NCBI RefSeq assembly: GCF_007475365.1
Contig: NZ_CP034442.1
Coordinates: 248,001 to 312,000 of the forward strand
DNA length: 64,000 nt
Direction of reading: 5' to 3'
Origin: Streptococcus oralis subsp. dentisani
GTDB lineage: Bacteria; Bacillota; Bacilli; Lactobacillales; Streptococcaceae
The position numbers and the translations under genes are program-made. The notes under the pieces are model-generated. The model made no database searches, was not told where the DNA came from, and saw only the letters and a program-made list of their open reading frames with translations. Shown here piece by piece: positions 18,766-27,213 of the stretch (positions are counted from its first letter, which is position 1; the number at the start of each line of letters is the position of its first letter).

Positions 18766-19803
18766 ATGCTAGCCATAGAAGACAGTCAGAAGTTGACTTT
18801 ATCAAATTTATCTAGCCTGAGCCTATTTACAGGGACAGATCAGGGCCAGTTTGAAGTTATGAAAGATCAGGTCCTGAAACAGATTAGCTATGATCCAGCT
18901 GACCTCAACTTTGCCTACTTTGACATGAAAGAAGTAGCCTATAAGGATTTAGAACTGGAGTTGGTCAGTCTCCCTTTCTTTGCGGATGAAAAAATCGTGA
19001 TATTAGACCATTTTGTCGATATTACAACAGCTAAGAAACGTTTTTTAACAGATGATGAGCTCAAGTCATTTGAGGAATACCTTGACAATCCTTCACCAAC
19101 GACTAAACTCTTGATTTTTGCAGAAGGAAAGTTGGATAGCAAAAGACGGCTGGTCAAACTGCTCAAACGAGATGCGACTGTCTTTGACGCTATTGAGGCT
19201 AAGGAGCAAGAACTGCGCCAGTATTTCCAAAAGTGGAGCCAGACACAAGGTCTGCAGTTTGTGGGGCAATCTTTTGAAAATCTACTTCTCAAATCTGGTT
19301 TTCAATTTAGTGAAATCCAGAAAAATCTCCTCTTTTTACAGTCTTATAAGTCAGACGGCATGATTGAGGAGAAGGACATTGTCGAGGCTATTCCAAAGAC
19401 TCTGCGGGACAATATTTTTGATTTGACTCAGTTTATCTTGGGCAAAAAGATTGACCAGGCGCGTGACTTAGTTAGAGATTTGACCTTGCAAGGGGAAGAC
19501 GAAATCAAGCTCATAGCTGTCATGTTAGGACAATTTCGTACCTTTACCCAAGTGAAGATTTTATCAGAGAGCGGTCAGACGGAATCACAGATTGCAAGCA
19601 GTCTGGGAACTTATTTGGGGCGCAATCCTAATCCTTATCAAATCAAGTTTGCATTGAGAGATTCGAGAGGGATTTCCTTGGGTTTTCTCAAGCGAGCGAT
19701 TTCTTATTTGATTGAAACAGACTACCAGATTAAGACAGGTGTCTATGAAAAAGGGTACCTGTTTGAAAAGGTACTCTTGCAGATTGCGACAGAGGCGAAT
19801 TGA
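18766..19803 (+). CDS. holA: DNA polymerase III delta subunit
   Basis: A 345-residue HolA, the clamp-loader subunit that opens the beta sliding clamp. The N-terminal half contains the clamp-interacting region (VSLPFFADEKIVILDHF). The motif TKLLIFAEGKLDSKRRLVK, then IPKTLRDNIFDLTQFILGKK and the C-terminal collar domain (QFRTFTQVKIL, then NPYQIKFALRDSR) match the Firmicutes family in order and length. The start has AAGGAGAG at a good distance. It follows pyrDA closely and precedes sodA, which has its own promoter. Confidence 0.95.
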   Translation: MLAIEDSQKLTLSNLSSLSLFTGTDQGQFEVMKDQVLKQISYDPADLNFAYFDMKEVAYKDLELELVSLPFFADEKIVILDHFVDITTAKKRFLTDDELKSFEEYLDNPSPTTKLLIFAEGKLDSKRRLVKLLKRDATVFDAIEAKEQELRQYFQKWSQTQGLQFVGQSFENLLLKSGFQFSEIQKNLLFLQSYKSDGMIEEKDIVEAIPKTLRDNIFDLTQFILGKKIDQARDLVRDLTLQGEDEIKLIAVMLGQFRTFTQVKILSESGQTESQIASSLGTYLGRNPNPYQIKFALRDSRGISLGFLKRAISYLIETDYQIKTGVYEKGYLFEKVLLQIATEAN

Positions 19804-19812
19804 GCAAAAAAC

Positions 19813-19841
19813 TTGAAAAAAGTGAATGTTTGCGTTATCAT
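19813..19841 (+). promoter_or_regulatory. sodA promoter
   Basis: TTGAAA, a 17-base spacer and TATCAT give a good sigma-A match about 30 bases before the sodA start. Confidence 0.68.
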
Positions 19842-19872
19842 TTTCATATAGAAAGAAAAAGAGGTATTACAG

Positions 19873-20478
19873 ATGGCTATTATCTTACCAGACCTTCCAT
19901 ACGCATATGACGCTTTGGAACCTTACATCGATGCAGAAACAATGCACTTGCACCATGACAAACACCACCAAACTTATGTCAACAATGCTAATGCAGCTCT
20001 TGAAAAACACCCTGAAATCGGTGAAGACCTTGAAGCTTTGCTTGCTGATGTAGAATCTATCCCAGCTGATATCCGTCAAGCACTTATCAACAATGGTGGT
20101 GGGCACTTGAACCACGCTCTTTTCTGGGAATTGATGACTCCTGAAAAAACAGCTCCATCAGCAGAACTTGCAGCAGCAATCGACGCAACATTTGGTTCAT
20201 TTGGAGAATTCCAAGCAGCCTTTACAGCAGCAGCTACAACTCGCTTCGGTTCTGGATGGGCATGGTTGGTTGTCAACAAAGAAGGGAAGCTTGAAGTAAC
20301 TTCAACAGCAAACCAAGACACACCAATCTCAGAAGGTAAAAAACCAATCTTGGGCTTGGACGTTTGGGAACATGCTTACTACGTGAAATACCGCAACGTT
20401 CGTCCTGACTACATCAAAGCTTTCTTCTCAGTCATTAACTGGAACAAAGTAGATGAGCTTTACGCAGTAGCTAAATAA
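19873..20478 (+). CDS. sodA: manganese superoxide dismutase
   Basis: A 201-residue Mn/Fe superoxide dismutase converting superoxide to peroxide and oxygen. Metal ligands are visible as His27 in [11 protein letters not shown], His81 in HLNHALFWE, and Asp163 and His167 in LDVWEHAYY. The Mn-type region GSGWAWLVV is present. The length and start match streptococcal SodA. It has its own promoter and terminator and strongly biased codon use, as expected for a highly expressed gene. Confidence 0.98.
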   Translation: MAIILPDLPYAYDALEPYIDAETMHLHHDKHHQTYVNNANAALEKHPEIGEDLEALLADVESIPADIRQALINNGGGHLNHALFWELMTPEKTAPSAELAAAIDATFGSFGEFQAAFTAAATTRFGSGWAWLVVNKEGKLEVTSTANQDTPISEGKKPILGLDVWEHAYYVKYRNVRPDYIKAFFSVINWNKVDELYAVAK

Positions 20479-20526
20479 AAAATATGGAGGGAAGAGTCAA
20501 TCTTCTCTTTTTGCTTTATAAGGCAG

Positions 20527-20554
20527 AAGTCTGACAAAATCGTCAGACTTTTTT
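20527..20554 (+). terminator. sodA terminator
   Basis: A nine-bp stem AAGTCTGAC/GTCAGACTT with a six-base loop and a run of T residues. Confidence 0.88.
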
Positions 20555-20631
20555 CATTTTTATGAGAAACGTGCTAACTGCTAGAAATTATGGTAAAATA
20601 GAGTGTTAAGTAATCGTGGAAAAGGAAGACT

Positions 20632-21162
20632 ATGCGTAAAGAAATTGCACCTGAATTATACAACTATAACAAGTTTCCTGGCCCAGAATTTCATGTAAAT
20701 GGGGATAAGGTTGAGACTGAAGGAATTGCTTTTACCTTGGTTGAAAATATCAAGGATGCCTTCGATGTGACAGTCTTTAATCAACGCTTCTCAGAAGTGT
20801 TGACCAAGTTTGATTATGTCGTGGGGGACTGGAGCAATGAACAGCTTCGCCTACGTGGTTTTTACAAAGATGACCGAACAGAGGAAAAAATTGAAAAGAT
20901 CAGTCGCTTACAAGATTATCTTTTGGAGTACTGTAGTTATGGTTGTGCTTATTTTGTCTTAGAAAACCAAGAACCTAAGCGGGCTTCATTTGACAAGAAA
21001 ATGCGTAAAAAGGAAGAGGAAAACCTTCCTAGAAGAGGAAAGAAACCTTCGCAAAACAAGAGAAAATCAAATGCGGATAAGAGAAATAGACGTCGTCACA
21101 AGGACCAAAAGTCTCAGAAAGAGGATAAGGGACAGCGCCATTTTGTCATTCGTCAGAAATAG
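20632..21162 (+). CDS. YutD-family protein
   Basis: A 176-residue member of the YutD-like family, which is conserved in Firmicutes but of unknown role. The N-terminal 120 residues form the conserved domain (YNKFPGPEF, then NQRFSEVLTKFDYVVGDWS, then LRLRGFYKD, then YLLEYCSYGCAYFVLEN). The last 55 residues are a very basic Lys/Arg/Gln-rich tail, probably disordered and able to bind nucleic acid. AAAAGGAAG precedes the ATG. rlmN follows after 20 bases, so the gene likely heads a yutD-like-rlmN-vanZ-ABC-F operon. An RNA-related role is suggested by context only. Confidence 0.85.
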   Translation: MRKEIAPELYNYNKFPGPEFHVNGDKVETEGIAFTLVENIKDAFDVTVFNQRFSEVLTKFDYVVGDWSNEQLRLRGFYKDDRTEEKIEKISRLQDYLLEYCSYGCAYFVLENQEPKRASFDKKMRKKEEENLPRRGKKPSQNKRKSNADKRNRRRHKDQKSQKEDKGQRHFVIRQK

Positions 21163-21182
21163 ATAGAGAATAAGGAGAAGAG

Positions 21183-22268
21183 ATGAAACCGTCCATTTAC
21201 AGTTTAACACGTCAAACCATGCAAGAATGGGTATTAGAACAAGGAGAAAAGAAATTCCGGGCAGATCAGATCTGGGAATGGCTCTACCGTAAACGTGTCC
21301 AGTCATTTGAAGAAATGACCAACCTTTCCAAGGATTTGATTGTCAAGCTCAATGAGCAGTTTGTGGTAAATCCATTGAAACAACGTATCGTACAAGAGTC
21401 GGCTGACGGTACCGTTAAGTATCTTTTCGAGTTGCCAGATGGCATGTTGATTGAGACAGTACTCATGCGTCAACACTACGGTTTGTCAGTCTGTGTGACC
21501 ACTCAGGTCGGTTGTAATATTGGTTGTACCTTCTGTGCGTCAGGCTTGATCAAGAAGCAACGTGACCTCAATAACGGGGAAATCGTAGCGCAGATCATGC
21601 TAGTTCAGAAATACTTTGATGAACGTGGTCAGGATGAACGTGTCAGCCATATCGTTGTTATGGGAATTGGTGAACCATTTGATAACTACAACAATGTTTT
21701 GAATTTTGTCCGTACCATCAATGATGACAAGGGGATGGCAATCGGTGCTCGTCACATCACGGTTTCAACCTCTGGTTTGGCCCATAAAATTCGTGACTTT
21801 GCTAATGAAGGCGTACAGGTCAATCTGGCTGTGTCTCTTCACGCACCCAATAATGAATTGCGCTCAAGCATCATGAAGATTAACCGTGCCTTTCCGATTG
21901 AAAAGCTCTTTGCAGCTATTGAGTATTATATCGAAACAACCAATCGCCGTGTGACCTTTGAATATATCATGCTCAATGAAGTCAACGACGGTGTTGAACA
22001 AGCCTTGGAGTTAGCTGAATTGCTCAAGAACATCAAGAAATTGTCTTATGTCAACTTGATTCCCTATAACCCAGTTAGTGAACATGACCAATATAGCCGT
22101 AGTCCTAAAGAACGCGTGATGGCCTTCTATGATACCCTCAAGAAAAAAGGGATTAACTGTGTTGTCCGTCAAGAGCATGGTACAGATATTGATGCAGCTT
22201 GTGGACAATTGCGCTCCAATACAATGAAACGTGATCGCCAGAAGGCAGTTGCAGCGGTAAATCCATAA
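21183..22268 (+). CDS. rlmN: 23S rRNA/tRNA adenine C2-methyltransferase RlmN
   Basis: A 361-residue radical-SAM enzyme that methylates C2 of A2503 in 23S rRNA and A37 of some tRNAs. The 4Fe-4S motif [10 protein letters not shown] lies near residues 114-123. [12 protein letters not shown] and the SAM-binding [14 protein letters not shown] follow. A C-terminal Cys in AACGQLRSN matches the catalytic methyl-carrying Cys. Length and domain order are standard. AAGGAGAAG precedes the ATG. The vanZ-like gene begins one base after the stop, indicating coupled translation. Confidence 0.97.
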   Translation: MKPSIYSLTRQTMQEWVLEQGEKKFRADQIWEWLYRKRVQSFEEMTNLSKDLIVKLNEQFVVNPLKQRIVQESADGTVKYLFELPDGMLIETVLMRQHYGLSVCVTTQVGCNIGCTFCASGLIKKQRDLNNGEIVAQIMLVQKYFDERGQDERVSHIVVMGIGEPFDNYNNVLNFVRTINDDKGMAIGARHITVSTSGLAHKIRDFANEGVQVNLAVSLHAPNNELRSSIMKINRAFPIEKLFAAIEYYIETTNRRVTFEYIMLNEVNDGVEQALELAELLKNIKKLSYVNLIPYNPVSEHDQYSRSPKERVMAFYDTLKKKGINCVVRQEHGTDIDAACGQLRSNTMKRDRQKAVAAVNP

Positions 22269-22269
22269 A

Positions 22270-22749
22270 ATGACTAAAAAAAGAGAATTAATCTTGAAAT
22301 TGGGAGTGGCTGTTTATAGTCTATGCATTGTCTGTTTTTGTTTTACTCCCCAGCCTCAACTTCCTACAGGAGTGGAAACTCCAGGTATTCAAACTTTTGG
22401 ACGCCTGGTTTTTCTTTTAACTCCCTTAAACTCCCTTTGGAATCTGGGTGAAGTGACCAGTTTGGGACAAGTCCTTTGGATCTTTTTGCAGAACATTTTG
22501 AATGTCTTCTTGCTTTTCCCACTGGTCTTTCAACTGATCTATCTCTGTCCAAATTTACGACAAACGAAAAAAATCCTCCTTCTCAGTTTTCTACTGAGCC
22601 TGGGGATCGAGTGTACGCAACTACTCTTAGACTTTTTCTTTGATTTTAATCGCGTCTTTGAAATTGATGATTTGTGGACCAATACCTTGGGAGGCTATCT
22701 GGCTTGGCTCCTCTATAAACTACTGCATAAAAACAAGATAAGGAATTAG
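22270..22749 (+). CDS. VanZ-family membrane protein
   Basis: A 159-residue VanZ-like protein with about four hydrophobic segments (residues 10-27, 38-52, 65-90, 100-118). The conserved C-terminal region LSLGIECTQLLLDFFFDFNRVFEIDDLWTN has the family's Glu, Gln and IDD residues. VanZ relatives are linked to teicoplanin tolerance, but most chromosomal members have no proven function. It starts one base after rlmN and ends one base before the ABC-F gene. There is no independent promoter, so it is the middle gene of a tight operon. Confidence 0.88.
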   Translation: MTKKRELILKLGVAVYSLCIVCFCFTPQPQLPTGVETPGIQTFGRLVFLLTPLNSLWNLGEVTSLGQVLWIFLQNILNVFLLFPLVFQLIYLCPNLRQTKKILLLSFLLSLGIECTQLLLDFFFDFNRVFEIDDLWTNTLGGYLAWLLYKLLHKNKIRN

Positions 22750-22750
22750 A

Positions 22751-24292
22751 ATGAGTATCTTAGAAGTTAAAAATCTGAGTCACGGTTTTGGTGACCGTGC
22801 AATTTTTGAAGATGTGTCCTTCCGTCTCCTCAAGGGAGAACATATCGGTTTAGTCGGTGCCAATGGCGAGGGGAAATCAACCTTTATGAGTATCGTGACT
22901 GGTAAAATGCTACCAGATGAAGGGAAGGTTGAGTGGTCTAAGTATGTGACCGCTGGCTATCTGGACCAGCACGCTGTGCTAAAAGAAGGCCAAACCGTAC
23001 GTGATGTTCTCCGTACAGCCTTTGATGAGCTTTTTAAAGCAGAAGCTCGTATCAATGATCTTTATATGGAGATGGCTGAAGAGGGAGCAGATATCGATGC
23101 GCTGATGGAAGAAGTTGGCGAACTCCAAGACCGTTTGGAAAGTCGTGATTTCTATACCTTGGATGCCAGGATTGATGAAGTAGCGCGTGCTCTCGGTGTC
23201 ATGGATTATGGTATGGATACAGATGTAACAGACTTGTCTGGTGGACAAAGAACCAAGGTACTCTTGGCTAAACTTCTCCTTGAAAAGCCAGATATCTTGT
23301 TGCTGGACGAGCCAACCAACTACTTGGATGCCGAACATATTGACTGGCTCAAACGCTATCTCCAAAACTATGAGAATGCCTTTGTCCTTATTTCGCACGA
23401 TATTCCTTTCCTCAACGACGTGATCAATATTGTCTACCATGTGGAGAACCAACAATTGACTCGCTATTCTGGAGACTACTACCAGTTTCAAGAAGTCTAT
23501 GCTATGAAGAAATCTCAGTTAGAGGCAGCCTACGAACGCCAACAGAAAGAGATTGCAGACCTTAAGGACTTTGTTGCCCGAAATAAAGCCCGTGTTGCTA
23601 CACGAAACATGGCCATGTCCCGTCAGAAGAAATTGGATAAGATGGATATCATTGAACTTCAAAGTGAGAAGCCAAAACCATCCTTTGATTTCAAACCAGC
23701 TCGTACACCTGGGCGCTTTATCTTCCAAGCTAAGGACTTGCAGATTGGTTATGACCGTCCACTCACCAAACCCTTAAACCTTACCTTTGAACGAAATCAA
23801 AAGGTTGCCATTATCGGGGCAAATGGTATCGGGAAAACAACCCTCTTGAAGTCTCTCTTGGGGATAATTCCACCAATCGCTGGAGAAGTTGAACGTGGCG
23901 ACTACCTTGAACTTGGCTACTTTGAGCAGGAAGTGGAGGGGGGCAATCGTCAGACACCTCTAGAAGCAGTCTGGAATGCCTTTCCAGCCCTCAACCAAGC
24001 AGAAGTTCGGGCTGCCCTTGCTCGCTGTGGCTTGACAACCAAGCATATCGAAAGTCAAATTCAGGTCCTATCAGGTGGGGAACAAGCCAAGGTGCGTTTC
24101 TGTCTCTTGATGAATCGTGAAAACAACGTTTTAGTACTTGACGAGCCGACCAACCACCTGGATGTGGATGCTAAGGACGAACTCAAACGGGCTCTTAAAG
24201 AATATAAAGGAAGTATCCTCATGGTCTGCCACGAGCCAGACTTCTATGAAGGCTGGATGAACCAAATCTGGGACTTTAACAAGCTAACTTAA
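22751..24292 (+). CDS. ABC-F ATPase
   Basis: A 513-residue soluble protein with two ATP-binding cassettes and no membrane domain, the ABC-F (ribosome-acting) class. Cassette 1 has GANGEGKST, LSGGQRTKV and LLLDEPTNYLD; cassette 2 has GANGIGKTT, LSGGEQAKV and LVLDEPTNHLD. The inter-domain linker at about residues 250-320 is rich in Lys/Arg/Gln, as in the ribosome E-site arm (YkpA/YbiT-like). Members of this class regulate translation or protect ribosomes. The linker alone does not show antibiotic protection. It closes the yutD-like-rlmN-vanZ operon and is followed by a strong terminator. Confidence 0.93.
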   Translation: MSILEVKNLSHGFGDRAIFEDVSFRLLKGEHIGLVGANGEGKSTFMSIVTGKMLPDEGKVEWSKYVTAGYLDQHAVLKEGQTVRDVLRTAFDELFKAEARINDLYMEMAEEGADIDALMEEVGELQDRLESRDFYTLDARIDEVARALGVMDYGMDTDVTDLSGGQRTKVLLAKLLLEKPDILLLDEPTNYLDAEHIDWLKRYLQNYENAFVLISHDIPFLNDVINIVYHVENQQLTRYSGDYYQFQEVYAMKKSQLEAAYERQQKEIADLKDFVARNKARVATRNMAMSRQKKLDKMDIIELQSEKPKPSFDFKPARTPGRFIFQAKDLQIGYDRPLTKPLNLTFERNQKVAIIGANGIGKTTLLKSLLGIIPPIAGEVERGDYLELGYFEQEVEGGNRQTPLEAVWNAFPALNQAEVRAALARCGLTTKHIESQIQVLSGGEQAKVRFCLLMNRENNVLVLDEPTNHLDVDAKDELKRALKEYKGSILMVCHEPDFYEGWMNQIWDFNKLT

Positions 24293-24300
24293 AAGCGCTA

Positions 24301-24332
24301 AAAAAGCCAAGTCGAAATGACTTGGCTTTTTT
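24301..24332. terminator. bidirectional terminator after the ABC-F gene
   Basis: AAAAAGCCAAGTC/GACTTGGCTTTTTT with a GAAAT loop. The symmetric A and T tracts let it also end the opposing zinc-ribbon gene. Confidence 0.92.
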
Positions 24333-24334
24333 GA

Positions 24335-24574
24335 CTAGTAATTTAAATAGTTTTCAACTTCAGATTTCTCAATTTCTTTACCGTAGTGGCAAATCGGACA
24401 AGAAACGAAGTAACTTTTACCATAAGGGAAAAGTGGAATCCAGTAGAGGGTAAATTTGCGCCCTGTTTCAACAATTTCCCACGTGTCGACATTGTTACAG
24501 TGACCACATTCGATCGCAGTTTGCGTATGTCCCAAATCTTTCTGATAACCTTTAGAACCCCAAAATAAAATCAT
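24335..24574 (-). CDS. small zinc-ribbon protein
   Basis: A 79-residue protein with paired cysteines CGHC (about residues 23-26) and CPIC (about 59-62). This is the four-Cys zinc-ribbon pattern of small Firmicutes proteins. Between them lies a hydrophobic stretch (FTLYWIPLFPYGKSYFVSC) typical of the zinc-ribbon_15 type. A GGAGAC ribosome site lies just upstream on the minus strand. Its role is unknown. It sits 27 bases downstream of slrA in the same direction, so it may be co-transcribed with that gene. Confidence 0.8.
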   Translation of the reverse strand: MILFWGSKGYQKDLGHTQTAIECGHCNNVDTWEIVETGRKFTLYWIPLFPYGKSYFVSCPICHYGKEIEKSEVENYLNY

Positions 24575-24601
24575 GTCATCGTCTCCTTATCTGTTGATGG
24601 C

Positions 24602-25408
24602 TTATTTTTTGCTGAAATCGTAATCTTTTACCACTTCGATACTATCGATAGTGATAGCAGTAGTTGGTTTGTCTTTTTCATCTTTTTCAGCCTTGGCAAT
24701 CTTGTCAACAATATCCATGCCGTCGATGACTTGGCCAAAGACTGGGTGTTTGCCGTCTAGACTTGGATTTCCACCTTCTTTATAGGCTTCGATGATTTTC
24801 TTTGGATACTTGCTTGTAGGGAGTTTAGCAGAGATATCTGTAGAGTTTTGGTTGATGAAGAACTGGCTACCGTTGGTATTTGGTTGACCAGTATTAGCCA
24901 TAGCAAGGGCACCGCGGATATTGTATAGGTAAGGAGAGATTTCATTTTTGAAACCAGTTCCCTTGTCCTTCGTTTTATCCTTATCATGCCAGATAGATTG
25001 GCCCCCTGTACCATCTCCCTTAGGATCTCCAGTTTGGACCATAAAGCCATCGATGACACGGTGGAAGGTGATGCCGTTATAGTAGCCATCTTTAGCGTGA
25101 GTAAGGAAGTTTTCAACTGCTAGAGGAGCTAGTTTGGGGAAGAGTTTGATGCGAATATCACCCTGACTTGTGTGGAGAATGACTTCGGCTTCATCTTCAG
25201 CAACTTCCTTAGAAAGTTGAGGGAAGTTGGCATTTTCATTGGTTAAAGCGTCATTCAAATCTTTGGCAGCCTGAGCAGCTGCTTTAGAACTTTCTTCAGC
25301 TGAGATACTAGAGTCAACATAGTCATCGCCATGCAGACTGCGTTGGATACTAGTACATCCAGCAAGGGCTACAGTTGATAGTAAAAGAAGGGTTGCTAGT
25401 TTTTTCAT
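24602..25408 (-). CDS. slrA: lipoprotein peptidyl-prolyl isomerase SlrA
   Basis: A 268-residue cyclophilin-type peptidyl-prolyl isomerase attached to the membrane as a lipoprotein. The N-terminus has KK, a hydrophobic stretch and the lipobox LAGC with Cys18. The cyclophilin domain (about residues 70-260) contains [40 protein letters not shown] and [13 protein letters not shown]. This is the pneumococcal SlrA (streptococcal lipoprotein rotamase A) family, which assists folding of secreted proteins and colonisation. The length matches. The linker after the lipobox is Ser/Ala/Glu-rich. It is followed by the zinc-ribbon gene. Confidence 0.95.
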   Translation of the reverse strand: MKKLATLLLLSTVALAGCTSIQRSLHGDDYVDSSISAEESSKAAAQAAKDLNDALTNENANFPQLSKEVAEDEAEVILHTSQGDIRIKLFPKLAPLAVENFLTHAKDGYYNGITFHRVIDGFMVQTGDPKGDGTGGQSIWHDKDKTKDKGTGFKNEISPYLYNIRGALAMANTGQPNTNGSQFFINQNSTDISAKLPTSKYPKKIIEAYKEGGNPSLDGKHPVFGQVIDGMDIVDKIAKAEKDEKDKPTTAITIDSIEVVKDYDFSKK

Positions 25409-25516
25409 TGTTTTCCTCTCAAAAATTCATTTCTATCATTGTACCCTAAAAGGAAGTGGATTTCAAATATTTGTGACAAGGTAGTTTAAGAGGAAGCCGA
25501 CCAGAAAGTCGCTTGA

Positions 25517-25857
25517 TTAGAGATTTTTCTTTGGATGACGGTCGATAATGTCCTGGTACTGTTCCAGTATCTGCTCTCCCTTTGGAGTCAATTTGTAACC
25601 ACGAATTGAAAAGTAACTTGCTAATTCTTCTTCTGAAAAGTTGTCACGAAGGGATTGGTCCAAATCTGGAGCCCTCATCTTAGACAGTCCTGTCATTCCC
25701 TTGCTTTTCAGAATATTCTTTTTTGTGGTGGCATTTAGATGGTTAAGTGAATCAAAAGCTGTCTTAATGACAGCATAACCTTTTTCCACAGAGTTTTTAG
25801 ATGCTTTGGGGTATCAATATCATAAGTGTACTCAAAGTATTTAGGAAACCAGGTCTC
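25517..25857 (-). pseudogene. C-terminal part of a split SAP-like domain gene
   Basis: Read on the minus strand, codons from 25857 encode ETWFPKYFEYTYDIDTPKH and, after a one-base shift in an A-rich run near 25790, continue as KKGYAVIKTAFDSLNHLNA to RHPKKNL, ending at 25517. The second part looks like a SAP-like fold (ILKSKGMTGLSKM, then FSEEELASYF, then YKLTPKGEQIL). No ATG, GTG or TTG opens the first frame. The missing N-terminal half lies at 29529-29713 on the same strand. A GTG-started 90-residue frame exists inside it, but it is better explained as a fragment. Confidence 0.75.
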
Positions 25858-25865
25858 GAAAAGAA

Positions 25866-26090
25866 TTATGCTTCCTCTTTCTGTCTGAGTTCAAAGAGGT
25901 CTTCTACTTTCAGATTAAAAACTTGAGCAATTTTAAGAGCCATTTCCAGCGAAGGATTGTAACGGTTATTTTCCAAGTGCAGAATTGTCTCGCGTCGCAT
26001 GCCGATGAGGTCGGCTAACTCCTTCTGGGTCATGCCTGTGGACTCACGAACAGATTTGAGATTAGTAATAATCTTGCTTTCTTTGGTCAT
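25866..26090 (-). CDS. XRE-family transcriptional regulator
   Basis: A 74-residue protein that is almost wholly one helix-turn-helix domain: TNLKSVRESTGMTQKELADLIGMRRETILHLENNRYNPSLEMALKIAQVF. It is a short Cro/CI-like regulator of the type found beside membrane proteins. ATG 26090 starts two bases after the stop of the upstream membrane-protein gene, and its ribosome site GGAGAGGAT overlaps that gene's end, so the two are co-transcribed. A longer frame starting at 26138 would overlap the neighbour by 46 bases. It probably represses its own operon through direct repeats near 26705-26740. Confidence 0.85.
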   Translation of the reverse strand: MTKESKIITNLKSVRESTGMTQKELADLIGMRRETILHLENNRYNPSLEMALKIAQVFNLKVEDLFELRQKEEA

Positions 26091-26092
26091 GC

Positions 26093-26689
26093 TTATCCTC
26101 TCCGTTCTAAGATAAGATAGACAACCGCAAATATGCAAATCAAGGCAGCTATGCTAATAAAGATTTGGCCCATGTAAAGAGTGAGAGACCCCATATACCC
26201 AATGATAACTGCTAGGATCATCAGTGCGCCTAGTATAAAAACAAACATCAAGCTAGCTGCCTTGGCTAAATTAGCATAAAAGCGTTCGTCCGGAGTTTCC
26301 TTGACATTTTTCAAACAGACAAAACCAAATACAATCACTTCAATAACGAGGCCAATTCCCAAAATCCATTCTTTAATACCAGGACTTTCGCTTGGGGTCG
26401 CAACCCAAATCCCTACTGTATAAAAAATGCTTGCTGCAAACAAAAGTATCGTGTAAAGCTTAGCAGACAAGTCAAAAATAATCTTTCCCTTACCTTTCTG
26501 ACTCTTATGAGGCCATGGTTTCATATGTAGCCAGCCCCAAATAGCTACAATCTGCCCTAACACTGAAATACCAGCAATAACTAACTTGGGTCCCCAACTA
26601 AGATTAGAACCAAATAAAACAGTAAAATCAATAAAGAGAGCTGCGGAAATCATTGTAATGAGGCCACCCGTTTTTTGACTTTTTTTCAT
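26093..26689 (-). CDS. multi-pass membrane protein paired with XRE regulator
   Basis: A 198-residue integral membrane protein with about six hydrophobic segments (about residues 8-28, 33-54, 75-96, 106-126, 140-165, 172-193). No catalytic motif is visible. Genes of this kind commonly pair with a short XRE regulator in Firmicutes, often in toxin/immunity or stress-response cassettes, but its function is unknown. AAAGGAG precedes the ATG on the minus strand. It is the first gene of the two-gene operon within the inserted island. Confidence 0.75.
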   Translation of the reverse strand: MKKSQKTGGLITMISAALFIDFTVLFGSNLSWGPKLVIAGISVLGQIVAIWGWLHMKPWPHKSQKGKGKIIFDLSAKLYTILLFAASIFYTVGIWVATPSESPGIKEWILGIGLVIEVIVFGFVCLKNVKETPDERFYANLAKAASLMFVFILGALMILAVIIGYMGSLTLYMGQIFISIAALICIFAVVYLILERRG

Positions 26690-26704
26690 GATAGACTCCT
26701 TTCC

Positions 26705-26740
26705 TTATGTTAGAAATATTTAACAATCTTTATGTTATAA
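26705..26740 (-). promoter_or_regulatory. direct repeats upstream of the XRE operon
   Basis: TTATGTTAGAA (26705-26715) and TTATGTTATAA (26730-26740) are 11-bp direct repeats with one mismatch, 25 bases apart, just before the membrane-protein start at 26689. The second also lies next to an AT-rich TATA tract. They are candidate binding sites for the XRE regulator. Confidence 0.5.
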
Positions 26741-27152
26741 ATATATCACACTTCAATTTGGAAAGCAAGAATTTATGTGTCAATGAGACAATTATTTGAA
26801 AAAATTTTTTAATAAAAGCCTTCGCTAGTCAAACAACTAAAGAATTCTTTGAAGCAATGCATCGGATTTGGTTTGAATAGTTTCGTTAATAATATTTGAT
26901 GATAAAGAATTTTTGGAAAATCTAGATACTGTATGAATCCCTACTTTTTTCTTAGACTATTATAAAGTCTGTCAGAATAAGCTTTGTAGGTGTAGAAGTT
27001 AATTTTTACAGAAGTGAAGTAAGCATTCAATACGAATCAATACATAAGAAAAACTCTGATTTCAAGCGTTTTTTCTTTTTTCAATTTTAATACATTTCAC
27101 TATATTTCAGTCCAATCTCTACCTTCTTATCTATACTTTGATGGAGCTGAAG
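26741..27152. other. gene-free AT-rich stretch in the island
   Basis: I see no gene here. A 19-codon reading at 26821-26880 (opening FASQTTKEFF, ending RIWFE) might be the tail of a lost gene, and TACGAATC at 27031-27038 is one base off a cin box but has no downstream gene close by. Confidence 0.4.
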
Positions 27153-27181
27153 TTGACATCTACAAAGTTTAATGTTAAAAT
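27153..27181 (+). promoter_or_regulatory. cadDX promoter
   Basis: TTGACA, a 17-base spacer and TAAAAT preceded by TGT make a near-consensus extended promoter. Confidence 0.85.
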
Positions 27182-27182
27182 T

Positions 27183-27204
27183 CATTCAAAAATATATTTG
27201 AATG
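27183..27204 (+). promoter_or_regulatory. candidate CadX operator
   Basis: CATTCAAA and TTTGAATG form a perfect 8-bp inverted repeat around a six-base AT centre. It begins one base after the -10 and overlaps the ribosome-site region of cadD. TTCAA-type palindromes are the known operators of CadC/CadX-like ArsR repressors. Confidence 0.75.
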
Positions 27205-27213
27205 GGGTGTTTT

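Noticed and set aside
22979..23491. A 170-codon reading frame on the minus strand inside the ABC-F gene
   Set aside because: It lies wholly antisense to a gene with clear ABC motifs. It has no ribosome site and no recognisable domain.
26821..26880. A 19-codon protein-like tail (opening FASQTTKEFF, ending RIWFE) before a TAG
   Set aside because: It is too short to identify and has no start. It may be a gene remnant but cannot be supported.
27031..27038. TACGAATC, close to a ComX box, in the island
   Set aside because: One base differs from the core. No gene starts within a suitable distance except cadD, about 175 bases away with its own strong promoter.
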